From the NCBI GenBank assembly GCA_017454745.1, contig JAFTCL010000032.1, positions 1-64,000 on the forward strand: a stretch of 64,000 bases of DNA, in the 5' to 3' direction. Position numbers and translations under genes: made by a program. Under the pieces are notes generated by a model. It made no database searches. It saw only the letters and a list, made by a program, of their open reading frames with translations, and was not told the origin of the DNA. Position 1 is the first letter of the stretch, and each line of letters begins with the position of its first letter. Source of the stretch: Kiritimatiellia bacterium (lineage in GTDB: Bacteria; Verrucomicrobiota; Kiritimatiellia; RFP12; UBA1067). Below, piece by piece: positions 1 through 9,159 of this stretch.

Positions 1-1063
1 CTGCGTCGTCCGTATCCTCTGCGTTCGCGTCACCGCCGTCGGCTTCGGTCTCCGGAACGGCGTCTCCGTTTTCCCCGCTATCGTCCGCGCCGTCATCGGT
101 GCCGGCTTCGGGTTCAGCTGCGTCGTCCGTATCCTCTGCGTTCGCGTCACCGCCGTCGGCTTCGGTCTCCGGAACGGCGTCTCCGTTTTCCCCGCTATCG
201 TCCGCGCCGTCATCGGTGCCGGCTTCGGGTTCAGCTACGCCGTCCGTATCCTCGGCGTTCGCGTCACCGCCGTCGGCTTCAGACTCCGGAACGGATTCTC
301 CGTCCTCCCCGCTATCGTCCTCGCCGTTGCCCGGTTCGCCCGGTTCGTCCGCGTCAATGTCCCCGCCGTCATCGGTGCCGGCTTCGGGTTCAGCTACGCC
401 GTCCGTATCCTCGGTGTTCGCGTCACCGCCGTCGGCTTCGGGTTCAGGAACGGCGTCTCCGTCCTCCCCGCTATCGTCCTCCCCACTATCGTCCGCGTCG
501 TCTTCCGGTTCGTCTGGGTCGTCTGCGTCAATGTCCCCGCCGTCATCGGAATCGCTTTCCGGATCAGTTGTATCGTCCGTGCCGCTGGCCGAATCATCCC
601 AATCTTCTTCGTCAATGTTGCCACCATCATCGGTGCCACTTTCTGTCCCTGCGGTATCATCCGATGTTTCGGCAGCAGGATCGTCCTCGGTCATTTCCGA
701 TCTTCCAATCGCCATTCCGCAAACTACATTCCTCTCAAACGCAGACGACCACTCTTGCCCGGCGTTATCTATATTGTCTGGATCTTTGCTCAGAACGGCG
801 TTTTCGTATTTTTGTGCCAAGTCGTTCATTTCATCCGGCGAGTACATCATCCCTTTGATTTCGTCCGCAGAACGGTTTTCACTTAATTGTTCGGCCCTAT
901 CGTTCCAACTATCATCGTTGAACATCTCTTCTTTTTTGTAGTTACAGTAATCATTTAACGTATTCCTGAATTCGTCAGGAGTATTTGCGGTTTCTGGATT
1001 TGGAAGCTCGTTGGATTCTGGCCCTTTAATCTCGCTTCCTTCGATGCCGTCTTTATTGCTCAT
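1..1063 (-). CDS. Acidic Asp/Glu/Gly-rich repeat protein (3' end outside window)
   Basis: An open frame runs from ATG at 1063 to the left edge with no stop, so the gene is partial. The first 130 or so residues are mixed and hydrophilic (MSNKDGIEGSEIKG...), with a helical look and no signal peptide. The rest is low-complexity and extremely acidic, built from tandem units rich in DDGGDIDAD, EPEADGGDAN and DDSGEDGDAVPE. Near the left edge the DNA repeats with a 117-bp (39-residue) period, and unit length varies further in. The start overlaps the stop of the preceding gene (ATGA), so it is the last visible gene of the HerA-ATPase operon. I do not recognise the family. A calcium-binding, spacer or substrate-like role is possible but unproven. 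The Ser/Ala-rich plus-strand frame over the same bases is a shadow of this acidic repeat. Confidence 0.75.
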   Translation of the reverse strand, partial: MSNKDGIEGSEIKGPESNELPNPETANTPDEFRNTLNDYCNYKKEEMFNDDSWNDRAEQLSENRSADEIKGMMYSPDEMNDLAQKYENAVLSKDPDNIDNAGQEWSSAFERNVVCGMAIGRSEMTEDDPAAETSDDTAGTESGTDDGGNIDEEDWDDSASGTDDTTDPESDSDDGGDIDADDPDEPEDDADDSGEDDSGEDGDAVPEPEADGGDANTEDTDGVAEPEAGTDDGGDIDADEPGEPGNGEDDSGEDGESVPESEADGGDANAEDTDGVAEPEAGTDDGADDSGENGDAVPETEADGGDANAEDTDDAAEPEAGTDDGADDSGENGDAVPETEADGGDANAEDTDDA

Positions 1064-1422
1064 TGTTTTTCCTCTTCACTCTCTTCAAGGGCGAGTCGCA
1101 ACGCCGCAAGTCTTGCCATGGTTTTCTCTAATCGCTGTTCGGCATCGTGCGATGGGCGATTATCCCAGCAGGCACGTTCAGCACCAATCTGTTCCCACTC
1201 TAATTCGGAGATGGCGTTCCGAAGTTCATCAGTAGTGTGCGCCTCGCGTAACAAATCTACTTTGCGGCGGAATGCCGGATCCCACCGCGCTGCCTCACGG
1301 ATATTTATCTCCATGCATCGGACGCGCCAGTCAAACTCTGTACGGGTTTCCCCATCCAACCGCACTGGTACGGGAGATTTGTCTGGTAGCTCGTTCACAC
1401 CAAAGTTGCAAAGTGAAGCCAT
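1060..1422 (-). CDS. Small charged protein of the HerA-ATPase operon
   Basis: This 120-residue cytosolic-looking protein has no signal peptide or membrane segment. It is rich in Arg, Glu and Ala and predicted largely helical, and its C-terminus is acidic (EESEEEKQ). The ATG at 1422 overlaps the TGA of the upstream 686-residue gene (TGATG) and has GAGGTG a few bases before it. A GTG one codon earlier is possible but less likely. Its own stop overlaps the start of the acidic repeat protein. This double overlap strongly suggests translational coupling of the three genes. I do not recognise the family. An adaptor or chaperone-like role for a neighbour is conceivable but is only inference. Confidence 0.75.
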   Translation of the reverse strand: MASLCNFGVNELPDKSPVPVRLDGETRTEFDWRVRCMEINIREAARWDPAFRRKVDLLREAHTTDELRNAISELEWEQIGAERACWDNRPSHDAEQRLEKTMARLAALRLALEESEEEKQ

Positions 1423-3482
1423 CACGACACCTCATGCCAAAGTGCCCGCAAAATAATAAAGACCGCGACAACGGACAAACATTGAATCAATTTACGGTAC
1501 ATCGGAAGTCGATGCGTGAAATGGAAGACTGCGACACCAACCGGAGCAAGGTAAATCAAAATATTTAACCAGTTTATCCCATACGTGGCGTACGCAGTGA
1601 TTATTGAAAGAATTGATAGGCTGACCATCAAATTCTTAGTCTTTTCTGAATGATTAGGCTTGACTATGACCGCAAATCGTTTAGCCAAACGGCCATCAAG
1701 GTTGCTAATTGTAAATTCCTTGTCTCCGACTTGGGTGAAGGTCGTCTTTTTTCGCTTGTTTGGCACAACGGGTTGGGAACCGTAATTAGGGCTATCTATC
1801 TTGATGCCGTTATCCCAGATTTTCCCCGGAGCCTTTCCTTCAAGTTGCGCTGAAATGATCACCGCGTCATAAGGGAAACATTTTATGGTTGTTATGTCTT
1901 TGCCGTAATCGATCTCCAGCGGTGGATGCCCTTTGGCGGGTATTGGATCTACCTCAACCCGTAAGGATGAGGCGAGTTGTAGTGCTTGAATTGTTATCTC
2001 ACGACAGAGGTTACGTTTTGGAGTCCAGGGGACTGGCAACGCCATGTCATGGTCATCGTCTTTTGCCGCGTCTGGCCAGAATACGCGAAGTTTCCACTCG
2101 CCGGGTTGCTTTGGATGGAAAAGCAGCTCTTTCCCAATTCGTTCAACCTGCGCACCATCGGCAGGAGACAAAACCCACTGCCAATCATCTGCGTCTTTAA
2201 GTGTGATCCCATCATTATAACGCTCGTAGCGGTTTTCGGCGCATACTTCAAAAACCAACTCGCCATTCTCTGGCACAAGGTTAATATCCGGTGCTAGATC
2301 GCCAAGTACGAGGATGCTCATGTCGGTCGTAAGGCAATGGTTATCGACGCGGATTATCGTTTCTATACCCTTGGCTACATTCATTACGCCATTTCGGGGC
2401 TGTATGAAGATATGGTCATATTCGGCGGGTACGACCGACACTTTTTCCGTTCTAACCTGTGTGGGAGTGTAAGTGTGTCTTCCTCCGCCGCAGAAAGTTT
2501 CTTCTCCGATATTGATGGTCGGCAGATCTTTTGGGCCGCAAGGCCCAATGCCGCCGATGGTGATGTTGGTTTCGCATTCTACCGTGGCGCACTCCGGTAA
2601 CACTGCATAGCTACAGGGGGAAGACCGGGAGATAGTCAGCCATTCCTTGATTTCGTCTGGGTCGAGTTCACCAATTTTGGCTTTGCCGAATTCTCTGCAA
2701 AGCCGTACAAACTCACGAATCAGATAGTATTCGATATACGTCTTCAAGACTGGTAAAAGGTTTTCTTCGTCTTTGAAATACCATATTAAACAATCGTTGG
2801 TTATCATTAAACCGGCATCGCGAGCACCACGTGGGTTGAGGATTCCATCCGGCAGTTCGGGATCGACCGCAAACAACATTTTGGCGGATTTTGATGACTT
2901 AGCATTTCGTGCTTCAAGATCGTCTGTCGAATCGAGAATAATATCCAAGTCGGCATTTATGGCTCCGACCACGAAATTAATAGAAAATAAATGTCGGTCT
3001 TTGAAATATTCGCACAGTTTTTGAGCCAGTTCATTCGAACCGGGGCCTTCGATATTAACTGTCAGGGATGCGATCTGGTTGAAATTGTGCTTCTTGCACA
3101 ATGTCTCGAAACGGCGTTCTCTTTCGTCGAGCGGAATGTTGATGGTCTTTAACGGCAGCTCGACGTTTTCGTCGGCATCGCAGACGAAGCCGTATTCCTC
3201 CTCTTTCCCGATATCGGTGGCAAGATATCCCGCAATCGCCTTGAATAGCCTTTTGCCGAATTCGCTACCCTCAACTCTTACGACCTTACGGACACCATGA
3301 ACATTGTTTAGCATCGGCACCCTGTTCCAGAAATTACTCCAGTTAAGATCAAGCAGGGATTTGGACAGCTCGCGATTAAGGTCGTTACCTTCACGTTGAG
3401 ACCTTCCGTCGATGTAGAGCCTCATCGGTTCGGGCGGGTCACTAAATACGTCAATGTAAATGATATAACGTGATTCGGTCAT
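1422..3482 (-). CDS. Large unknown protein with C-terminal membrane anchor, HerA-ATPase operon
   Basis: The product has 686 residues. The long N-terminal part (about 1-590) is soluble and mixed alpha/beta in look. It carries several Cys residues around 290-345, including CSYAVLPECATVECE and a glycine-rich GGIGPCGP patch. The last 70 or so residues hold three hydrophobic helices (NLMVSLSILSIITAY, ILIYLAPVGVAVF, LSVVAVFIILRALW), so the protein is probably tail-anchored in the inner membrane with its bulk in the cytoplasm. There is no N-terminal signal peptide. It starts 24 nt after the ATPase gene and its stop overlaps the next start. I recognise no family. The context suggests a membrane-bound partner of the HerA-type ATPase. 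Confidence 0.75.
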   Translation of the reverse strand: MTESRYIIYIDVFSDPPEPMRLYIDGRSQREGNDLNRELSKSLLDLNWSNFWNRVPMLNNVHGVRKVVRVEGSEFGKRLFKAIAGYLATDIGKEEEYGFVCDADENVELPLKTINIPLDERERRFETLCKKHNFNQIASLTVNIEGPGSNELAQKLCEYFKDRHLFSINFVVGAINADLDIILDSTDDLEARNAKSSKSAKMLFAVDPELPDGILNPRGARDAGLMITNDCLIWYFKDEENLLPVLKTYIEYYLIREFVRLCREFGKAKIGELDPDEIKEWLTISRSSPCSYAVLPECATVECETNITIGGIGPCGPKDLPTINIGEETFCGGGRHTYTPTQVRTEKVSVVPAEYDHIFIQPRNGVMNVAKGIETIIRVDNHCLTTDMSILVLGDLAPDINLVPENGELVFEVCAENRYERYNDGITLKDADDWQWVLSPADGAQVERIGKELLFHPKQPGEWKLRVFWPDAAKDDDHDMALPVPWTPKRNLCREITIQALQLASSLRVEVDPIPAKGHPPLEIDYGKDITTIKCFPYDAVIISAQLEGKAPGKIWDNGIKIDSPNYGSQPVVPNKRKKTTFTQVGDKEFTISNLDGRLAKRFAVIVKPNHSEKTKNLMVSLSILSIITAYATYGINWLNILIYLAPVGVAVFHFTHRLPMYRKLIQCLSVVAVFIILRALWHEVS

Positions 3483-3506
3483 GGCTTTTCAAAAGATTGA
3501 TAGTGG

Positions 3507-6500
3507 TTAGTTGCTAGTGGATGCATTGATGGACGGCTGTTTTGGGCGCATAGCCTCAATAAACGCATTCTTGTCTGCGTTTGTTCCGCCAAAAAGCACA
3601 ATCCTTTTGCCGAATGCCTTTCGAATACAGCGGGCAAGATCCAATAACATATCATTGGACATCTCAACCGGCAAGTATTTCTTAAGTTTAGCCTTAAGTT
3701 CAGCCTGGTTTTCTACGCCCCGCCAGCAGTCCCAGCATCCCAACAAGTTAATGGCGAGCATTCCAAACTCCACGAGATTGCCAATTTCATTACGCTGCTT
3801 ATCGGCTCGCCACTTCTTATTGCAATAGGCAATAGTTTCGCGCAACTCCAGTTTGCGCATCGGCCCGATATGCTCCAGCCGCTCGACCTCCGCTTCAATA
3901 TCCGCTGTGTCTGGCAATGCCGGAACGGCTTGCCCGGAGGACGGTACGGAATTGCCGATTTCCTTGAACCACCTGGCGCGGGCCGCGCCGACTTCACCGC
4001 ACTTCAAGGCTAGACGCGCCCGCGCTTCGCGGTTGGCATCTGGATCGGTCAACTCCTCTTGCCCTTGCGGTGGATTGCTTTTTCCGATCCAGCAAAGCAC
4101 GGCGGATGTCCAGGAGTTTTGCATAACTACCGCGAATGCGGTTGGCAGTTTGGCAATCTCCGCGGTTTGGAACTCGTCAAGCCCCATAGCGCCGGCGGCA
4201 GTCTCGCAATCGTTACGGTCTGGCAAACGCATCACGATCTTTGTGTTGGTGTTCTTGATTGCCGAAACATCCACTGCGCCAGGCGACTGGTCAACTATTA
4301 TGAAACCCTCTCCGTAAGTGCGCACCTCAGCGATGGCGTTGGAAATCGATTCCACCGATTTTTTGACCAACTCAGAATTGCCGCCGTTTTGGCGTCGCAA
4401 CAAGTTGTGCGCCTCCTCAATCACCGTCACATGACGGAGCGGCAGATTTGTTCCCACGGACTTGGCCTGTCGCCACTCTGTCAACTGCATCACCAGAACT
4501 CCCATCAGCAAAGCCTTGGTTTCTGACGATCCTAGCCTAGAAAGATCGACAATCGTATTTCGGTCAAAGAGTTCTTCGCCGTCCAAGTCCATACCGCTGC
4601 AGAATATCTGCCTCAACACTCCGGCGGTCAGGGACTCCACGCGTGTCACCAGCGCACCGGTGTAGTTCCCCTTTGCCTCGGCGGAGTAGTCAGACGTGGC
4701 GATAATCTCGCGAAGAGTGGTAACCAAATCGGAGAAGGTTGGGTAGCGTGGCTCACCCGCCTCAACATAGTACGAGTTCGCCAAGTCCCAGCCGATTCTC
4801 TGGTAAGACTGTTCTACCCCTTTCTTGAGAATGGCTGGCATGGCGGCGGTCAGCTCCCAGCAGGCGCTGAAGATGCCAAGCAATCGGTCCACATGCTCTA
4901 AAACGTGAATCCCTTTAGTAAAAGCAAAAGGATTAATCCGCAGCAGCCTTTCGCATAACGGGTCGGTGGTGAAAATGTTTATACTGTTGTCGTCACTGTC
5001 CACTGCATTCTTGAATGCTTTCTTGTATTCTCCTTTTGCCGGTTCAATAACCAAGAAGCGCAGTTTCCGCCTTCCTCCATGCCCGTCGTCTTTGTTTTGC
5101 GCTTTCCATAGCCGGTCCGTCTCGATGCAGCGTTGCAACAGCAACTCGGTGGTGTTGGATTTGCCGCAACCTGTTGATCCGGTAACGAAGACGTGCTTTG
5201 TGAAATCCTCTAGGTCAATCTCCAGCGGCAGCTCTTTCTGGTTCATGTGGCAGATGTGTCCGAGTCGAATCGGCTGTTTGGCGTCCGGCGCGGTACCTCT
5301 GCGCGCAACGGATCGCTCGAAAGCGGCGATGGTCTCCACCGCAATGCCCGGTACTGATTTCTGCGGCAACCGGAATAGGTATGGCAAATCCTTGCCACTA
5401 ACTAGATTAGTTGGCATTACGCTCTCGAACCCGCGGGTGTTCGATTCGATGATCATCGGGTGTTCGCCACCCAATATCCAGTTGAGAAGCCCTTTTTGGC
5501 ACTCGCGATCGCAGTTACGACGATCCCAATGGATGGTGTGACTTCTGGTACCAGAAGAATCGTCGCCAATCACCAACGACTTGAAGGTGCTTGCCGCAAA
5601 CGAAGCGTCCCTGAAGGTGCCAGACAGGAAATATGCCGCAGATTCCCACATGCCATAGGTTTCTGCGTCGTCCATGCGCTTGAGTGCGTCGTCCAGTTTC
5701 GCCATCAGATCAACCACTGCCTTGTTTTGCGCCTCTACGGTCTGGGTCGCGGAACTGCCGTGGGTGGTGTCTTCGTGGCTACCGCTCGTGTCGGTAACGT
5801 TTTCGCCGATATTCCAGGTAGTCCCTTCGGATTCAGACGTCCCAATTGTTTCGGTGCGGTTCCACGAGGAGCTGCTTCCCGAAGAACTGCCATTGCTGTT
5901 GGAGGAGGAGCTGCTGCCGCCGCCGCTGCTTACAGACTGGCTTTCACTCCGGGTTGTGGTGAAGCTTTTGCCGATACTCTTGGAAGTCCCAAGAGCTTTA
6001 GAGATATTTGTACCCACGGTTCTGCTTTCGTTAGTACCGAAAGCCACTGTCACCTTTTGGAAGAGCGAGAGCTTGGAGTAGAGGTTCTCTAGGTCGCGCC
6101 GACGGTTTTCAACAACTTCCTTGGCGACCGGTTGGGCGAGCAGCACCGCCGTGTACTCGCTATCGCGCATCACATCAATGAAATGTTCCAGCCCTATCTC
6201 CACCGTCTGTTCGTCCGTATCCCGTTTGACCGAAGGCTGGGCCGTCACGCAAAAGATGTCAACATTGCCATCGCCACCAGCTGCCCGCATGATCGACTTA
6301 ATGACTTTCGGTTCCAACGGGTCGCCCGTCTGGCTTCCTGGGAAAGTCCCGCAAAACGCCGCATCAAGAGCTTCTTGTACCGAGCCGACACCCCAGTCAT
6401 CCCAGTCAGATTGGTCTGTCCCTTGCGGTTTGGCCCCAATGTAGAGCGAAAAATCGAATTTGGCACCACCATCCGTGTCTGCCTTTTTGCTGAATGTCCG

Positions 6501-6809
6501 CGTTATTTCCACCTTACGGTTTTGTAAAATGAAGAAAACGGAAGGATTCTGCTTCAGGCCCGACATCGCTAAGAAAAAGGATTTAAGTTTCTCTGACGGT
6601 CTTTCTCCTTCGGCGAACACCAAACGAGTAAGCCGGAATAAAGACATCTGATGCAGGTTTTTCTCCAGCGCCTCGTCTGTTCCGAATGGAGCGACTTTGC
6701 TGTTGTCGCACCGCATCAGATACCCGCGGCTGGTTACCGAATCAACCACTTCCAACAATTGAATTAGATTGTTATTCTGCAGGTCGGACTGTCTCACCAT
6801 CATGTTCAT
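3507..6809 (-). CDS. HerA/VirB4-type ATPase with serine-rich insert
   Basis: This 1100-residue P-loop ATPase belongs to the HerA/FtsK-like (DUF87) class. Walker A, FVTGSTGCGKSN, lies near residues 541-552. Walker B, VTVIEEAHNLL, lies near 792-802. Further C-terminal, IVDQSPGAVDVSAIKNTNTK resembles the conserved region of HerA helicases that precedes the arginine finger. The N-terminal 250 residues may be a regulatory domain. Residues about 265-360 form a Gly/Ser/Thr-rich low-complexity segment. Known relatives are hexameric motors that move DNA or protein (HerA-NurA, VirB4, conjugation ATPases). No NurA nuclease, relaxase or other conjugation gene is visible here, so what is moved cannot be stated. 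It is the only recognisable enzyme of the operon; membrane proteins and lipoproteins flank it, which points to an envelope-associated machine. Confidence 0.85.
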   Translation of the reverse strand: MNMMVRQSDLQNNNLIQLLEVVDSVTSRGYLMRCDNSKVAPFGTDEALEKNLHQMSLFRLTRLVFAEGERPSEKLKSFFLAMSGLKQNPSVFFILQNRKVEITRTFSKKADTDGGAKFDFSLYIGAKPQGTDQSDWDDWGVGSVQEALDAAFCGTFPGSQTGDPLEPKVIKSIMRAAGGDGNVDIFCVTAQPSVKRDTDEQTVEIGLEHFIDVMRDSEYTAVLLAQPVAKEVVENRRRDLENLYSKLSLFQKVTVAFGTNESRTVGTNISKALGTSKSIGKSFTTTRSESQSVSSGGGSSSSSNSNGSSSGSSSSWNRTETIGTSESEGTTWNIGENVTDTSGSHEDTTHGSSATQTVEAQNKAVVDLMAKLDDALKRMDDAETYGMWESAAYFLSGTFRDASFAASTFKSLVIGDDSSGTRSHTIHWDRRNCDRECQKGLLNWILGGEHPMIIESNTRGFESVMPTNLVSGKDLPYLFRLPQKSVPGIAVETIAAFERSVARRGTAPDAKQPIRLGHICHMNQKELPLEIDLEDFTKHVFVTGSTGCGKSNTTELLLQRCIETDRLWKAQNKDDGHGGRRKLRFLVIEPAKGEYKKAFKNAVDSDDNSINIFTTDPLCERLLRINPFAFTKGIHVLEHVDRLLGIFSACWELTAAMPAILKKGVEQSYQRIGWDLANSYYVEAGEPRYPTFSDLVTTLREIIATSDYSAEAKGNYTGALVTRVESLTAGVLRQIFCSGMDLDGEELFDRNTIVDLSRLGSSETKALLMGVLVMQLTEWRQAKSVGTNLPLRHVTVIEEAHNLLRRQNGGNSELVKKSVESISNAIAEVRTYGEGFIIVDQSPGAVDVSAIKNTNTKIVMRLPDRNDCETAAGAMGLDEFQTAEIAKLPTAFAVVMQNSWTSAVLCWIGKSNPPQGQEELTDPDANREARARLALKCGEVGAARARWFKEIGNSVPSSGQAVPALPDTADIEAEVERLEHIGPMRKLELRETIAYCNKKWRADKQRNEIGNLVEFGMLAINLLGCWDCWRGVENQAELKAKLKKYLPVEMSNDMLLDLARCIRKAFGKRIVLFGGTNADKNAFIEAMRPKQPSINASTSN

Positions 6810-6828
6810 ACTGTTATTACCCCCATCT

Positions 6829-7944
6829 TCAGTCTATGTCTTCCCATAGAATTCCATCCACTTCATGCCGTCCGGTAGGCGGTGCCCAAGTTTGAGTTAC
6901 GGGCTTGGAAGCCGCCGTTGGCCCAACTGCCACTTTTGTGGTATCAACAGCGCCGAGCGCTTCCTTCGTATTGAAAGCTAACGTATGCTCAACCGATGCT
7001 TCTGTAGTATCAACCGCGCCGAGCGCTTCGTCCGCATCGGAAGCTGCCGTTGGCCCAACTGCCACTTTTGTGGTATCAACAGCGCCGAGCGCTTCCTTCG
7101 TATTGAAAGCTAACGTATGCTCAACCGATGCTTCTGTAGTATTAATTGCGTTAGACACTTCTTCTTCATCACCAAACCCGGTCTCTTCCGGTATAGGTGC
7201 CTCCCGCCGCGCGAAGCGTCCTCCGGTCGCAGAGGCCAAGCCAATGGCGCGCCCGGCGTATTGGAACACCAGAACTATGCCACCAGAGCACAGCAGAATA
7301 ACGAGCAACAATATTATTCCCAAAAAGTTTATTAAAACGCTAACAGCCAAATCTTCTATGCTGTCTCCGGAAAACGCGTTCCCTAAAAGTCCCAACGCAT
7401 AACTAATAATAGGTTTGACTATTCTATTCCTGAGTTCGCCATCGATAAGCATCAGCGGCACGGCAAAAACCCCCGTTCCCGCAAAAGTGCTGATCATAGT
7501 TTCAAACCCGCGACCCAGCGATGCGAAGATGATTCCGGTCGGAATCGCCAACACCCAAAGTGTCAACAACGAGAAAAGTGTTTTGGGCCACTCAAACTCA
7601 TCGGAATTCCTCGCTACGCAAACCGTCACAAAAACGTTGAAATATACGAACGCGCCAAGTGCCACGGTCTTGCCGCCGGAAACCCCGTTCCGGTGGCACA
7701 TTATGCAGCACGTTACAATTGCCGCCACTCCGAGGAAATGGAAGACGGATGTCCAATCCGGGCCAAAGAAATGTTTCAAAGACTCTCCGGAAAAGGCCTT
7801 TCGCCAGTTTTCGCCCTTCGTCGCAGCAATCACTACGCCTTTCAGGGCATTCCATTGGAATATACCGGCCAACGTCTCTTTTGTGAACAACGCACTCTTT
7901 TCTTTCTTTTTCATGGCTAATCCATCCCCACCGGAACCTATCAT
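6829..7944 (-). CDS. Polytopic membrane protein with tandem C-terminal repeats
   Basis: The product has up to 371 residues. After a charged N-terminus (MKKKEKSALF...) come about five hydrophobic segments between residues 70 and 245, for example TLFSLLTLWVLAIPTGIIF and LGIILLLVILLCSGGIVLVF. The C-terminal tail is probably cytoplasmic. It holds alternating 22-residue units of two kinds, TEASVEHTLAFNTKEALGAV and TKVAVGPTAASDADEALGAV. At DNA level the pair repeats every 132 bp (from about 6907). The ATG at 7944 overlaps the TAA of the lipoprotein gene (TAATG). An internal ATG at 7914, with GGGGA upstream, is an alternative start. The gene sits 19 nt before the HerA-type ATPase. I do not recognise the family; a membrane channel or scaffold for the ATPase is an inference. 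Confidence 0.75.
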   Translation of the reverse strand: MIGSGGDGLAMKKKEKSALFTKETLAGIFQWNALKGVVIAATKGENWRKAFSGESLKHFFGPDWTSVFHFLGVAAIVTCCIMCHRNGVSGGKTVALGAFVYFNVFVTVCVARNSDEFEWPKTLFSLLTLWVLAIPTGIIFASLGRGFETMISTFAGTGVFAVPLMLIDGELRNRIVKPIISYALGLLGNAFSGDSIEDLAVSVLINFLGIILLLVILLCSGGIVLVFQYAGRAIGLASATGGRFARREAPIPEETGFGDEEEVSNAINTTEASVEHTLAFNTKEALGAVDTTKVAVGPTAASDADEALGAVDTTEASVEHTLAFNTKEALGAVDTTKVAVGPTAASKPVTQTWAPPTGRHEVDGILWEDID

Positions 7945-9035
7945 TAGTCGTCGCCCCGTACCTTAATATTGATTCCCCCCATGTTGAACGGCTTACCCGC
8001 ATCACTACCTTTCGGTAGATTTCTAACAGACTTTGGCGGGTCGGGGGGCAGCGCACCGGCTGGCCTTTGTGGCACAGGAATGGTTACTTTGCCATTTTCC
8101 TGATTAGGCGGTTCCCCTGTTTGTGTTGACTGCGGAATACCAATATCCGTTATTCCTTTTAGTTGGCGCAATAATTGTTCGCTCTCAACCTCCCTAATCA
8201 GTTTATCGACAGACTTCACCATATTCGATAGTTTGAACTCGGCATCCTTGACCTCGGAAAGGCATTTGGCGGCATCATCCTGCCCCATTTTCTCTAGCGG
8301 GAAATTTTTGAAGTAACTAAGTTTTCGCTTAATATCTTCACTGCCTTCGAACGCTTTATCGATGGTTTGCTTTAAATCACGGCATTTTGTTCCGTGATCC
8401 TCAAGGCCCTTCTTGTTTAGATTCTTATACTTGACTTCCGAAAGCTTTTCCGATTCGGGAGTATTATCTTTTACTGCCTGTTCAACCCTTTTTGTGTATT
8501 CATCACCTTTTGAGATTGCCTCATCTCGTTTCTTTTTACAAAGAGAGGTGTCAATTTTTGCCCCGACCGTTCTCCCGCCCGGCAAGGCCACGCAACAATT
8601 AGGATATTTCTTTGCCAAACCGGATGCCGTAAAATACTCGCCGCTAGGAAGCTGCAATGTTACTTGCGGTTTGCTGTCCGTGCGACCGCGGTAAAATACC
8701 GCACTAAACACGACACCGCTGTTGACGGGTTTGTACAGCTCCGCAATTTTGATCTCTGGCAATCCATCCGCCGCTGCAAAAGTGTTGGAGGTAATTAAAA
8801 ACCACGGTTCCTTCCACGTCACCTTTCCATGGGCATGGAAGATTCGTACCGCCCAATCTGTGGTGTGGGATTCTTTGTATTCAGTAAACTTCATCCGGCC
8901 GCCATCCTGCATCTCTGGATACTTGTTATTTATGAGCTTTTCCACCTCACCTTGGTGATCGCATCCGCTGAATATAGCCACCGTCAACGCAATGCCGACG
9001 CGAAGACGCCAAAAGGCCAGACCGCATTTAGCCAT
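7944..9035 (-). CDS. Predicted lipoprotein with helical middle and proline-rich tail
   Basis: The product has 363 residues. The N-terminus is a lipoprotein signal ending in VAIFSGC, with the acylated Cys near residue 25. After an N-terminal beta-looking region comes a long charged helical stretch at about 180-295 that could form coiled coil (KLSEVKYKNLNKK, KRKLSYFKNFPLEKM). A Pro/Gly-rich tail follows. A good Shine-Dalgarno (GAGGAG) precedes the ATG at 9035. The stop overlaps the next start, so it is co-expressed with the membrane protein and the HerA-type ATPase. By its signal it should sit in the periplasm anchored to a membrane, possibly as the envelope-spanning part of the putative machine. 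I do not recognise the family. Confidence 0.75.
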   Translation of the reverse strand: MAKCGLAFWRLRVGIALTVAIFSGCDHQGEVEKLINNKYPEMQDGGRMKFTEYKESHTTDWAVRIFHAHGKVTWKEPWFLITSNTFAAADGLPEIKIAELYKPVNSGVVFSAVFYRGRTDSKPQVTLQLPSGEYFTASGLAKKYPNCCVALPGGRTVGAKIDTSLCKKKRDEAISKGDEYTKRVEQAVKDNTPESEKLSEVKYKNLNKKGLEDHGTKCRDLKQTIDKAFEGSEDIKRKLSYFKNFPLEKMGQDDAAKCLSEVKDAEFKLSNMVKSVDKLIREVESEQLLRQLKGITDIGIPQSTQTGEPPNQENGKVTIPVPQRPAGALPPDPPKSVRNLPKGSDAGKPFNMGGINIKVRGDD

Positions 9036-9159
9036 TTCTTCTACTCCTCAGTATACACAGCTCGTGAACCATTTTCGGATGGTGCATGCTTACTTGCCTT
9101 TGTCAAAACTCGGCAACACAATTGACGCGCACCCACACGGATTTGTACCAATAGCAAAC

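Noticed and set aside
99..941. Plus-strand Ser/Ala/Pro-rich open frame that looks like a repetitive secreted protein
   Set aside because: It is the complement of the acidic minus-strand repeat gene, lacks a signal peptide and has no ribosome site. The minus frame continues an operon with overlapping starts and stops.
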